Below, one piece after another: positions 26,024-34,517 of a stretch of 64,000 bases of DNA. The stretch is from NCBI GenBank assembly GCA_044358015.1, contig JBIKOO010000001.1, positions 88,977-152,976 on the forward strand. Direction: 5' to 3'. A program made the translations under genes and the position numbers. The DNA comes from Casp-actino8 sp044358015. GTDB lineage: Bacteria; Actinomycetota; Acidimicrobiia; Acidimicrobiales; Ilumatobacteraceae. Position 1 is the first letter of the stretch, and each line of letters starts with the position of its first letter. Below the pieces are notes generated by a model, which was not told the DNA's origin, made no database searches, and was given only the letters and a program-made list of their open reading frames with translations.

Positions 26024-26472
26024 CGTCGCGACACAATAATTTTTCGTGCGACAATTCCGGCGCGCTCATACAAGTTTTTAGTTTCGCGGTCTCCAGGCAG
26101 AGCATTGCCTTCAATGGCAACACATCCCAAGTTTGTTGCCTGTTTGATGGCCTGACGTAGCAGAGCATCGCCAAAACCGAGTTCACGGGCTTGCTCAGTG
26201 ACGTACACCCGTTCCACAGAACACACCAGTCCATGTTGTGGAACCTCATCAAACACACAACGCAGAAACCCGACAATATGTTCGTCCACGGTTCCGACCC
26301 AACAGTGATGAATCATCTCTTCAGGATCAAGAGATATTGCCGAAGCATGCTCAACTAACCAATAGAGCCCGCCACGTTGAGATGCCACGGCAACACGTGC
26401 CGTGGCATCAAGTTCAATAATCATCGCCAGATCGTCGGGCCCAGCCGATCGAATGACTGGCTCAATGCTCAT
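26011..26472 (-). CDS. GNAT family N-acetyltransferase
   Basis: A 153-residue GNAT domain. IRSAGPDDLAMIIELD opens the fold; ERVYVTEQARELGFGDALLRQAIKQA is the acetyl-CoA motif A (a degenerate form of the usual RxxGxG loop); GNALPGDRETKNLYERAGI completes it. The acetyl acceptor is unknown. ATG 26472 lies six bases after the upstream DUF4193-like stop, so the two are likely cotranscribed. Confidence 0.85.
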   Translation of the reverse strand: MSIEPVIRSAGPDDLAMIIELDATARVAVASQRGGLYWLVEHASAISLDPEEMIHHCWVGTVDEHIVGFLRCVFDEVPQHGLVCSVERVYVTEQARELGFGDALLRQAIKQATNLGCVAIEGNALPGDRETKNLYERAGIVARKIIVSRRLNQ

Positions 26473-26478
26473 CAGCGA

Positions 26479-26988
26479 CTACGGGAATAATGGACAGGTG
26501 TCGTCGCCGATTGGACACATAGGCGCACCTTTGCGAACGAGCAAGAAGCACTGCGTACACATCCGCTCATCGGCGCGCTTTGGTTGGATGCCACTTTCGG
26601 GATCATTAGACAACTGAATGTCTTCTTCTTCCTCTTCGGGCTCCTCTTCATCGTCCTCGCTGCGACCCTTGACTCGAGCCGCCAAAATGACACCTAAGTC
26701 TTCTTCAATGTCGTCTTCGCCGATGAGCTCGTCATCGTCGTCATCATCTTCGTCTTCGGCGACATCCTTCTTGGCCTTCTTAGCCTTCTTTTTGGCGACC
26801 AGCGGCACAATCTCGGCTTCTGGATCCTCTTCGGCCAGCACGGTGTCAAGATCTTCGACCCCGAGGTCTTCTTCGTCCTCGAGTTCGTCGTCAAGCAACT
26901 CATCAGGGTCGGCCACGTCTGCTACTTCTTCGTCTTCGAGAAACTCCTCGTCGAGTTCTGGATCCAAATTGTCATCATCTTTTGCCAT
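26479..26988 (-). CDS. DUF4193-like acidic protein with C-terminal zinc finger
   Basis: A 169-residue, extremely acidic protein. The last 40 residues (QPKRADERMCTQCFLLVRKG, then CPIGDDTC) match the DUF4193 type, whose usual form is about 100 residues and has the same PKxADEFxCxxCFLV core; the four cysteines probably bind zinc. The Asp/Glu-rich stretch is longer than usual and broken by a short basic patch KKKAKKAKK. Function unknown; conserved across actinobacteria. ATG 26988 has AGGA six bases upstream. Confidence 0.82.
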   Translation of the reverse strand: MAKDDDNLDPELDEEFLEDEEVADVADPDELLDDELEDEEDLGVEDLDTVLAEEDPEAEIVPLVAKKKAKKAKKDVAEDEDDDDDDELIGEDDIEEDLGVILAARVKGRSEDDEEEPEEEEEDIQLSNDPESGIQPKRADERMCTQCFLLVRKGAPMCPIGDDTCPLFP

Positions 26989-27070
26989 GAGATTTCCTGT
27001 TACTCCTGAAGTTTGACCACTGATACCCATTTAAAAAAATAAGAGTGAGCGCGGATAATAGACACGCTGA

Positions 27071-27099
27071 GTCACCCAACTGTTGGATACTTGGGTGAC
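27071..27099 (-). terminator. hairpin downstream of thyX
   Basis: GTCACCCAA (27071-27079) pairs with TTGGGTGAC (27091-27099) across an 11-base loop, 30 bases after the thyX stop on the minus strand. No U-run follows directly. It separates thyX from the DUF4193-like gene. The region 27000-27070 is AT-rich on the way to that gene and probably holds its promoter. Confidence 0.4.
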
Positions 27100-27128
27100 A
27101 CTAGTCACGAACTGCCTAAACGGTGTAC

Positions 27129-28730
27129 TTATTGGCCCCCACGACGGGATTCAGCTCGACGTTCGGCGGCCAAACGCTCGAGTTCGGGGGCCTCAACAGT
27201 GAGATGGGTCATCGCCTCAGCAACGGCCTTATGCCCAGCTTGTTCACCGATCAGACGATGCATTTCCAGAGCTACACGGCGATAAGCCGGATGCCCTTGG
27301 GGCGATGAACGCAATTCGAGCATATGCATGGCTTCACGAGCGTTGAACTGCATGACATAGCGCACTCGATAGGCCATTGAAACGGCGTATGAGGCCTGCT
27401 GCGGGAATTCTGGCTTCATGGCATCAAAGAGTCCGGCCGAGCGGCTCATAACCTCATCAAAGGCGACCGTCTGTCCCGCTTCATCAATCAAATCGGGACG
27501 CGTGTACCCATGATTCGGAGTGAGGGGCTGCCATTCGATGGTCAACATGCGATGGCGTTGCATATCACGGAAGGCGCCGTAGTCGGACAGCACATCAAAT
27601 CGATAGTCAGTCCGTTCAAAAGCGCGGCCAGGGCGATGGCGACGGTTTTCACGATCACCGATATACGCCTTCAAAATGGCCACCTTTTCCGCATGACTCA
27701 TACGTTGAACGCGCTGCATGATTTGTGTTTCGGGCAGGCTCGTATGCGAATAACAAATTGCGGCGATCAACTTGTCTTCGCCTTCAGGATCAAAATCGGT
27801 GAGAACGACAGGAGGACTGTGATCAACGGGAGTCTCGGCGAAAAGTCCGCCCACAAGTTCGCTCGTGGATTCGCGAGTATCAGACAAATAATCACTCCAA
27901 CGTCCGCCACGATCGGCTAGGTCAACGCGCTTCAAGAAACTCGGAATGACTTTGCGCAATTCTTCAAGCATCAAATCGGCGTAGTGACGAGCCTCCGGCA
28001 ATGGATGCGACCGCATCCGAATCAGCATTGCTTCGTACGACTGGCCACTGCCGTAAATGCCCACGTTCGATAACGAAGCCGCCGGCAAAACTCCACGGAC
28101 CGCATCAAGGGCCTTGGCTCGCGTTGCCATACGGAAGACAAAATCACTGTCGGCAGGGTCGCGCTTTACCGAAGCCCGAACGTGATCGGTGACCTTTTCA
28201 ATCAGTTGCGAATATGAATCAAACATCCGATCCATATCGCCCACATAGCGCGTTCCGTAACGCGAATTCAGAACTTCAGGATCGCGATAGAAACGATAAC
28301 GACCCGCAAGACGAGCGTCATAAGCGATGTAACGCGTACTTTGTTCAAGGTAACTCGCGAGTCGACCCCACTCAAGAATTTTGGTCAGCACGTTGGAGGC
28401 TTGTTCGCATGCCAGGTGCACCCCACCGAGTTGCGCAACTGAGTCATCGCCGTATTCGAAAAAGACTTTTTCGTACAACTCCTCGGCCCGCTCAAGACCG
28501 ATCGTCGCGTCCACACCCTGATCGCCGGCGATATCAAGATCACCAACGAACTCATCTAAGAAAAGTCGGCGAAGACTCTTATGGGTGCGGCTGTACCGCG
28601 CAAATAAAGCACCTTTGACCACCTCGGGTAAGTTCACCAGGGCGAAAACAGGTCCGTCCAAATTAGTGAAATAGCGTCGTAAAACTTCCGACTCCTCGGC
28701 GGTGAACTCCTCTGGGGCGTAGACCGTCAC
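27129..28730 (-). CDS. thyX: double-length ThyX-family protein (flavin-dependent thymidylate synthase)
   Basis: A 533-residue protein, over twice the size of a normal ThyX (about 220-250). The N-terminal half has EWGRLASYLEQSTRYIAYD, which mirrors the end of the ThyX motif (RHRxxSxNExSxRY), while the C-terminal half has FRDMQRHRMLTIEWQPLTPN, which mirrors its start. Each half therefore keeps only part of the motif, and they may form one composite flavin site as in a fused dimer. It would make dTMP from dUMP with methylenetetrahydrofolate and FADH2. No thyA is seen here. The assignment to ThyX is strong; activity is not certain. Confidence 0.82.
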   Translation of the reverse strand: MTVYAPEEFTAEESEVLRRYFTNLDGPVFALVNLPEVVKGALFARYSRTHKSLRRLFLDEFVGDLDIAGDQGVDATIGLERAEELYEKVFFEYGDDSVAQLGGVHLACEQASNVLTKILEWGRLASYLEQSTRYIAYDARLAGRYRFYRDPEVLNSRYGTRYVGDMDRMFDSYSQLIEKVTDHVRASVKRDPADSDFVFRMATRAKALDAVRGVLPAASLSNVGIYGSGQSYEAMLIRMRSHPLPEARHYADLMLEELRKVIPSFLKRVDLADRGGRWSDYLSDTRESTSELVGGLFAETPVDHSPPVVLTDFDPEGEDKLIAAICYSHTSLPETQIMQRVQRMSHAEKVAILKAYIGDRENRRHRPGRAFERTDYRFDVLSDYGAFRDMQRHRMLTIEWQPLTPNHGYTRPDLIDEAGQTVAFDEVMSRSAGLFDAMKPEFPQQASYAVSMAYRVRYVMQFNAREAMHMLELRSSPQGHPAYRRVALEMHRLIGEQAGHKAVAEAMTHLTVEAPELERLAAERRAESRRGGQ

Positions 28731-28782
28731 GGCTTTTCACGCTAGTTGGTCAGATAGTGCCCAAAGTGGAATAGTCGGGTGT

Positions 28783-29982
28783 TCAACGCGCCAAAACATC
28801 TACATCAGATGTCACAGAAGCGAACTCAGCGGCCGCTCCCGACCGCAATTCGGCGTTTGTCCACAAATCAACCACCGTCATCGCCATTGCCTTGGCCCCA
28901 ATGAGCACTCCCTCGTCTCCCGACTCGGAACCGGCATAGTGGGCAAAATCCTCGGTATGAATGGCCACTCCATCGGGAGCAACTTTCACCATCGGGTGAA
29001 TGGAGGGCATCAGGTACGAGACGTTCCCCATATCGGTCGAACCCATCACCGAACGGCCATCGGTGCGCGGGTCGCGAACTAAACGACCCAGCGTTGCCAT
29101 GTTGCTGACGAAAGAATTCACGATCGCCATGTTGTCGCGAACATCGGCATAGGTGTGATCATCCCATGTGGTTGACATTGAACAACCGCACGCGCTTGTT
29201 GCACCTTCAAGACAACTCACCACGCGCGCTTTCAAAGGCTGCAGTGTCGAAATCGTGTCGGAACGGACGTACCACTTTGCTGCTGCTCGGCGAGGAACAA
29301 TGTTTGGCTTCTCTCCGCCCTCGGTAATGATTCCGTGAATCCGTTCGGTGGGTCGAATATGTTGCCGGAGCGCCGCAACATTCATATAACCCAATACAGC
29401 AGCATCTAAAGCGTTTCTACCCTCCCATGGTGCCGCCGCGGCATGTGCGGCCTTGCCCTCGTAGGTCACATCAACGGTGTGCACCGCGATCGAATCCATT
29501 TTGATGAGATCAGCATCAGCTGGATGGATCATCATCGCGGCGATACCTGACGCAAATGCACCCTGACGAGCCATGGCAATTTTGCCACCGCCACCCTCTT
29601 CAGCAGGCGTACCAAGAATGCGCACTCGCCCACCGAGTTCTTTCGCCAATGAAGCCGCCACTAAGCCTGCACCAAGACCGGCAGCAGCAATCACGTTGTG
29701 TCCGCACCCATGACCAATGCCGGGTAATGCGTCATATTCTAAAAGCACTAATACTTCAGGAGCGCCAGCATCACCGACCACCGCCTCAAATGCCGTGTCA
29801 ACTCCATACGCGTGACGAGTAACTTCAAGTCCTTGTTCGACAAGCACACCTGTCAATAGGTCATGGGCGTAATGCTCGGCGTAATTGAGTTCGGGATGAG
29901 CATGAATATCGCGACTCACCGCGATTAAACGATCCGCAAAATTGTCAACGGCATCAAGGATCTGCTGATTCATTGCGTTCAT
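28783..29982 (-). CDS. M20-family amidohydrolase (AbgB/IAA-hydrolase-like)
   Basis: A 399-residue M20D-type metallo-amidohydrolase: DIHAHPELNYAEHYAHDLL, LVLLEYDALPGIGHGCGHN with the metal Cys and His residues, GTPAEEGGGGK with the catalytic Glu pair, and a final His in AIHTEDFAHY. The lid domain (VDVTYEGKAAHAAAAPWEGRNALDAAV) is intact. Relatives cleave N-acyl amino acids or p-aminobenzoyl-glutamate. Start at ATG 29982; nine bases separate its start from the stop of the gene upstream on the same strand. Confidence 0.9.
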   Translation of the reverse strand: MNAMNQQILDAVDNFADRLIAVSRDIHAHPELNYAEHYAHDLLTGVLVEQGLEVTRHAYGVDTAFEAVVGDAGAPEVLVLLEYDALPGIGHGCGHNVIAAAGLGAGLVAASLAKELGGRVRILGTPAEEGGGGKIAMARQGAFASGIAAMMIHPADADLIKMDSIAVHTVDVTYEGKAAHAAAAPWEGRNALDAAVLGYMNVAALRQHIRPTERIHGIITEGGEKPNIVPRRAAAKWYVRSDTISTLQPLKARVVSCLEGATSACGCSMSTTWDDHTYADVRDNMAIVNSFVSNMATLGRLVRDPRTDGRSVMGSTDMGNVSYLMPSIHPMVKVAPDGVAIHTEDFAHYAGSESGDEGVLIGAKAMAMTVVDLWTNAELRSGAAAEFASVTSDVDVLAR

Positions 29983-29991
29983 ACGTAAACC

Positions 29992-30624
29992 CTACATCCA
30001 CAAAAAAGCTGCGTCGCTTATCACTTGAATTGTCACATTCTTGACCTGACCAATTCGTTGTTGGTCAATCCACAAAATCTGGTGAGAACCTTCATCAAAA
30101 CTAGAGACAAAACTTTTCACTGATTTTGACTCGATGAAGGGGTGCGGCAAATGAGTACCAGTTCGTAACCGTGGGCGGGCCGACCATCGTTGCCGCATAC
30201 CCATGGCCCGAGAAACTTGAGTTAACTCAACTCGGCCATCATTTGGATGACCTCGTGGAGCGACATCCCATTTGCGAAGAAATTGGGCATTAGCAACAAC
30301 GCTGATCTCACCTCGTAGCCACCCACCCCGCAAATTTGCGGGTCGTACAACCACGTTGGCGACTGCCATCTTCGTAACTATTACACCATTGCCCGTCTGA
30401 TACTCGACTTGCATCACATCTATCGGAAGACACATCGCCGTTTCACCAGATAACACCCGACGATTCCGACTACCGATGGTGCGCCACATATCGCCACCTG
30501 AGACCGCAATATCTTTTCGACCAACGGAAATGTGCTTGGCCAATTCGGAGTCGGACGAAGCCCACACCAAATCATCAACTGCAATACCTTCACTACCCCA
30601 CGACTCTCCTCGTTGAATCACCAT
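29992..30624 (-). CDS. diacylglycerol-kinase C-terminal-like protein without kinase domain
   Basis: A 210-residue protein. The segment ANLRGGWLRGEISVVANAQFLRKWDVAPRGHPNDGRVELTQVS recalls the C-terminal beta domain of YegS/DAG-kinase-like lipid kinases (AxxGHPxDGxLxV). The N-terminal GGDGT nucleotide-binding domain is missing; GGDMWRTIG near residue 43 is only a faint echo. It may be a lipid-binding relic or a distinct actinobacterial family. Its ATG overlaps the helY stop (TGATG), so it is coupled to helY. Confidence 0.6.
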   Translation of the reverse strand: MVIQRGESWGSEGIAVDDLVWASSDSELAKHISVGRKDIAVSGGDMWRTIGSRNRRVLSGETAMCLPIDVMQVEYQTGNGVIVTKMAVANVVVRPANLRGGWLRGEISVVANAQFLRKWDVAPRGHPNDGRVELTQVSRAMGMRQRWSARPRLRTGTHLPHPFIESKSVKSFVSSFDEGSHQILWIDQQRIGQVKNVTIQVISDAAFLWM

Positions 30625-33296
30625 CAGATTTCTCCCGGAACTGACGTCGACGCCGCAACCACCCCGCGCATCAATAAATCAGCGGCCGCTTCAGCATTAC
30701 GACGTGTTTGCGGAACGGGAGCCATGGTTCCGATCTGTCGCAACAGGTCAATGAGTTGCTTCATCGTACGAACGAAATCTCCGCCAGATAATTCCTCTGC
30801 TTCGACAACTTCAGCAAAACCTTCACCCGCTGCCCAAGCGTACGCAATCGCGATATATGTCGGATCAGGTGCACGATGCTGATTCAACGAAGCGGCTTCT
30901 TCAGTTGCTTGCAACTCACGACTGACCGACTCAATACGGCGCCACTTTTTACGCACTTCAGCGGACGGAAACCATGGCGCCGGCGGGGCTTCACTTGACC
31001 GATGTTCATAGACAAAGACCGAAGCCAAGGCGGCTAAGGACGATGGGTCTAGATCATCGAGATATCCACGATCTAGACAATCGGCGACAAGCAGATCACT
31101 CTCATGAAAAGTTCGAGCTAAAACTTCACCTTTTTCAGTCAACGACCAACCCGCGACATAATCCCAATCCTGCAGAATTCGGAGAACTCGTTCAAATTTT
31201 CGCGCCACTGAGTTTCCCTTACCACGGACTTGTTCACGCAACTGATCAACATCACGTGAGACTCGGTCAGCTTGTGCTGCCGCCTTCAATCGGTCACGTA
31301 ACTCAGGATCATCTTCAACCGGATGCACTGCCTGGCGTCCTGGCTCTGGAGATCTCCATTCGCTCGCAACCTCTTTGGCTTGGTGCAAGCGCGTGACCAC
31401 AATCTTCTGAAAGTCTGGCTGAGTCGGTGCAAACGGCTCAGGAAGTTCAATCTGACCGAGCAACCGCGGCGGTTCATGAAAATCACGAGACGAAAGATTG
31501 AGAGTCGCCCGTTTCGCAGTCAACACTGTGATCTTGACCCCACCCGAGCGATTGGCTGTTGACAGCACGACTGCACGTCCCGGAGACTTTCCTTTATCTA
31601 CAAAAATCACCGAACCCGGACGCAAACGAGCCATCGAAAATTCAATTGAACTCTCGCTACGAATGCCAAGATTTCCTTCAAGTCGTGCTCGGTAGTCGTG
31701 GATATCACCAAACGGACTTTCAGCCGCTAATCGCAATTCTGATAACTGCTCAAGACGTCGCTCTAAACGCGTCTCAATTTTCACAACATCACGATCAGCT
31801 TGATATTGAGCAAACGACAGATTCAGTAAGTGGCGAGCCTCTTCACTTGAATATGACCGAACCAAGTTGACTGCCATGTTGTATGTCGGTCGAAAAGATG
31901 ACGTCAAACGAAATGTTCGCGAACTCGCGAGACCTGCAACTTGATCAAACGTCACGAAAGGATTCCATAACACCACCGCATGACCCTTGTCATCGAGACC
32001 CCGGCGCCCAGCACGACCCGTCAACTGAGTGAACTCACCAGCCGTCAGGAATTCATGATGTTCTCCGGTGAACTTGGACAACTTCTCAATCACCACTGAA
32101 CGAGCCGGCATATTGATACCCACTGCCAAAGTTTCGGTCGCAAAAACGATCTTCACGAGACCTTCAACGAAACATGCTTCAACCGTCTCTTTAAACGGAG
32201 GGACCAAGCCAGCATGGTGAGCCGCAATACCTGCCTCAAGTTGCGCCACAAATTGCGGGTACCCCAAAACGTCAAGGTCATCATCATCAATATCACCCAG
32301 GCGATTGGCCACGATTTCTTGTATTCGTCGCCGCTCATCGGGAGATGTCAAACGGAGTCCTTGTTTCAAACACGACTGCGCCGCCTCATTACATCCGTTG
32401 CGACTGAAAACAAAGAAGATCGCTGGAAGGAGTCCCTCTTCATTCAGGCGATCGAGAACCTCGAGGCGACTTGGTGTGTACAGCGCTCGACGAGGACGAC
32501 CTTTGACGGGGCCGCGTCCTCCTATTTTTCGAGTCTGATCTTCAAGCCGAGCCGCTTCAGGATTCGGTCGCCCTGAGACCAAGGTCGGGAAGAGATGTTC
32601 GCGCTGTGCGGTCTTGTCACCGACCATGTACAGATTTTCAAGTTCAACTGGGCGCTTCTCTTCAACAACAAACTTGGTAGGTCCACGTACCGTACTGATC
32701 CAATCAGCTACTTCATTGGCATTACTGACAGTTGCCGACAGACAAACCAATTTGACTTTTCGTGGCAAGTGAATGATCACTTCTTCCCAAACAGGTCCGC
32801 GAAACGTGTCTTGAATGAAGTGCACTTCGTCAAGTACCACTACTGCCAAATCATCCAAGGCTCGCGAACGCGCATAGATCATGTTGCGCAAGACTTCAGT
32901 AGTCATCACAACAATCGGCGCTTCACCGTTGACGGCATTGTCACCAGTCAGCAAGCCAATCTTGTCGCGACCATAGAGTTCGACAAGATCGTTGAACTTT
33001 TGATTCGACAGTGCTTTGATCGGTGCCGTGTAAAACGCCCGCTTGCCGTCGGCTAACGCGCATGAAATTCCGTATTCGGCGACGACCGTCTTTCCACTTC
33101 CAGTCGGGGCAGCCACCAACACAGACTCGCCCGCATCGAGCACATCCATGGCTTCAACTTGAAATCGATCAAGCGGAAACTTGTAATGGGCAATGAGCTC
33201 CGGTCGATCAGTCCGTACAGTCACAGTCGGCTTCTTCGGGACATCTGACAAGTGACTAGGCGTCAACGGGACGATTTCGCGTACCGATATAGCCAA
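30624..33296 (-). CDS. helY: HelY/Mtr4-like DEAD/DEAH-box RNA helicase
   Basis: An 890-residue superfamily 2 helicase of the Ski2/Mtr4 type: Q-motif region HYKFPLDRFQ, Walker A APTGSGKT with Lys69, DEVH box in VVLDEVHFIQDTFRGPVWEE, SAT in CLSATVSNANE, motif V/VI in FATETLAVGINMPARSV and QLTGRAGRRGLDDKG. The C-terminal part has the long helical and beta additions of HelY. It likely acts in RNA turnover or remodelling. It lies next to tatC as in Mycobacterium. The start is unsure: TTG 33296 overlaps tatC by 41 bases; TTG 33251 is just after the tatC stop, and there is no ATG before residue 50. Confidence 0.92.
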   Translation of the reverse strand: MAISVREIVPLTPSHLSDVPKKPTVTVRTDRPELIAHYKFPLDRFQVEAMDVLDAGESVLVAAPTGSGKTVVAEYGISCALADGKRAFYTAPIKALSNQKFNDLVELYGRDKIGLLTGDNAVNGEAPIVVMTTEVLRNMIYARSRALDDLAVVVLDEVHFIQDTFRGPVWEEVIIHLPRKVKLVCLSATVSNANEVADWISTVRGPTKFVVEEKRPVELENLYMVGDKTAQREHLFPTLVSGRPNPEAARLEDQTRKIGGRGPVKGRPRRALYTPSRLEVLDRLNEEGLLPAIFFVFSRNGCNEAAQSCLKQGLRLTSPDERRRIQEIVANRLGDIDDDDLDVLGYPQFVAQLEAGIAAHHAGLVPPFKETVEACFVEGLVKIVFATETLAVGINMPARSVVIEKLSKFTGEHHEFLTAGEFTQLTGRAGRRGLDDKGHAVVLWNPFVTFDQVAGLASSRTFRLTSSFRPTYNMAVNLVRSYSSEEARHLLNLSFAQYQADRDVVKIETRLERRLEQLSELRLAAESPFGDIHDYRARLEGNLGIRSESSIEFSMARLRPGSVIFVDKGKSPGRAVVLSTANRSGGVKITVLTAKRATLNLSSRDFHEPPRLLGQIELPEPFAPTQPDFQKIVVTRLHQAKEVASEWRSPEPGRQAVHPVEDDPELRDRLKAAAQADRVSRDVDQLREQVRGKGNSVARKFERVLRILQDWDYVAGWSLTEKGEVLARTFHESDLLVADCLDRGYLDDLDPSSLAALASVFVYEHRSSEAPPAPWFPSAEVRKKWRRIESVSRELQATEEAASLNQHRAPDPTYIAIAYAWAAGEGFAEVVEAEELSGGDFVRTMKQLIDLLRQIGTMAPVPQTRRNAEAAADLLMRGVVAASTSVPGEI

Positions 33297-34137
33297 TCAA
33301 AATAGAAATGAAGTAGAACAAAATCAGCGGAACTGCCAAGAGCATCAAGGTGATCGGGTCACCCGACGGTGTGATCACTGCCGCGATCACCACGATCACC
33401 AATATCGCGACTCGCCAACCTTCGATTAATTGCCGTGGCTTCAAAACACCGACAAGCTGTAGGAAAACAAGCAGAACTGGAAACTCAAATCCGATTCCAA
33501 AAGCGGCAATCATGAGACCAACGAAACTCACATATTTTGAAATCTGAAAAGCCTGTTGAACATCTTCGCCCGACCACGAGATCAACCACTCCAGGCCCTT
33601 ATCCAAAGTGAAGTACGCGAAGAATCCGCCGATAACAAAAAGCAAAACCGACGACAAAACAAACGGAATGGCGTAACGCTTTTCTTTGGCATGAAGCGCT
33701 GGCACCACAAATCGCCAAATCTGCCACAACACCACGGGCAGCGCCAAAATCAATCCGCCATACAAAGAAATCTTGAGACGAGCGTTGAAACCTTCAAGTG
33801 GCCCCAGTGAGTAAAAATCGCAGTTTGACACCAAGTCGGGTCGGCGCCTACACACGTTGTCATACGGTTGACGCAAGAACCGCAGAACAGGTTCATAAAA
33901 CGCCAAAACTCCCATCATGCCAATCACCACGGCAAGAACGGCCCGGATAATTCGTGAGCGCAATTCAGCCAAATGCTGAGTGAGCGTCATGGCATCTTCA
34001 GATGCTGACTCTTGATTCTCTTTCTTACTTCCGGAACGATTTTTCCCAATTCCGAGCTTCCCAATTCCGAGTTTCCCTATTCCGAGTTTCCCAATTCCGA
34101 GTTTCCCAATTCCGAGTTTCCCAATTCCGAGTTTCAT
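33256..34137 (-). CDS. tatC: twin-arginine translocase subunit TatC with N-terminal repeat
   Basis: A 293-residue protein. Residues from about 50 (MTLTQHLAELRSRIIRAV) onward are a normal TatC with six membrane spans and the conserved FYEPV, SLGPLEGFNARLKIS and GIGFEFPVLLVFL blocks. Residues 2-31 are six copies of KLGIG, from a 15-bp tandem repeat, followed by a charged linker. ATG 34137 overlaps the tatB-like stop (ATGA), which favours this start; an internal ATG at 33990 would give a normal-length TatC without the repeat. TatC is the receptor for twin-arginine signals. Confidence 0.93.
   Translation of the reverse strand: MKLGIGKLGIGKLGIGKLGIGKLGIGKLGIGKNRSGSKKENQESASEDAMTLTQHLAELRSRIIRAVLAVVIGMMGVLAFYEPVLRFLRQPYDNVCRRRPDLVSNCDFYSLGPLEGFNARLKISLYGGLILALPVVLWQIWRFVVPALHAKEKRYAIPFVLSSVLLFVIGGFFAYFTLDKGLEWLISWSGEDVQQAFQISKYVSFVGLMIAAFGIGFEFPVLLVFLQLVGVLKPRQLIEGWRVAILVIVVIAAVITPSGDPITLMLLAVPLILFYFISILIGYIGTRNRPVDA
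34045..34134 (-). repeat. 15-bp tandem repeat, six units, in tatC
   Basis: Six contiguous copies of a 15-base unit (AAACTCGGAATTGGG on the minus strand) encode KLGIG six times. Two units carry a base change that is silent (one AAA to AAG, one ATT to ATA), so the peptide is fully conserved while DNA copies differ. Frame-preserving copy-number change is expected at such a block. Confidence 0.95.
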
Positions 34138-34430
34138 AGGTTGTCACCCTCGGTCGTTGGCGGCGGGGTTACTTCAGGTTGCTGGACCTCGGGCTCTTCT
34201 TTCAAGGGTTTTAAGACTGCGTCGCGCGTCAACTGCGCGGTTTCCCGAAGTTCTTTCATGGGTTCATCAAACGCATTCTTAAACTCGCTTTGAAAACCAT
34301 TACTGATCTTGCGAACCTCGTTGTACACCCGACTAAATTTGCGAATCGCTTCGGGGAGTTTTTCGGGGCCAAGAACGATTAACGCCAGCAACAAGATGAC
34401 GACGATCTCGCTTCCCGACAAGTTGAACAC
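34134..34430 (-). CDS. tatB: Tat translocase TatA/TatB-family subunit
   Basis: A 98-residue protein with one N-terminal membrane span and a hinge: FNLSGSEIVVILLLALIVLGPEKLPEAIRKF. The GPEKLPE hinge and the long amphipathic helix (NEVRKISNGFQSEFKNAFDEPMKELRETA) are more TatB-like than TatA-like (usually FGxKKLPE). A Pro/Thr-rich tail follows. Overlaps tatC by four bases. A separate TatA is not in the window. Confidence 0.85.
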   Translation of the reverse strand: MFNLSGSEIVVILLLALIVLGPEKLPEAIRKFSRVYNEVRKISNGFQSEFKNAFDEPMKELRETAQLTRDAVLKPLKEEPEVQQPEVTPPPTTEGDNL

Positions 34431-34517
34431 GTCGTAAGTCTAATTACTTGGAAACTCGATACTGAGCCCTGCTGGGCAGTACTTGCTGTATTTCCCCGAC
34501 CGTGACATCATCATCTG

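Noticed and set aside
26618..27016. Open frame on the plus strand coding for poly-Ser
   Set aside because: It is the exact antisense of the acidic DUF4193-like gene (GAA/GAT codons read backward give TCN), so it is a shadow of low complexity.
34045..34134. CRISPR-like or mobile repeat
   Set aside because: The period is 15 bases without spacers and it is in frame in tatC; it is a simple tandem repeat.
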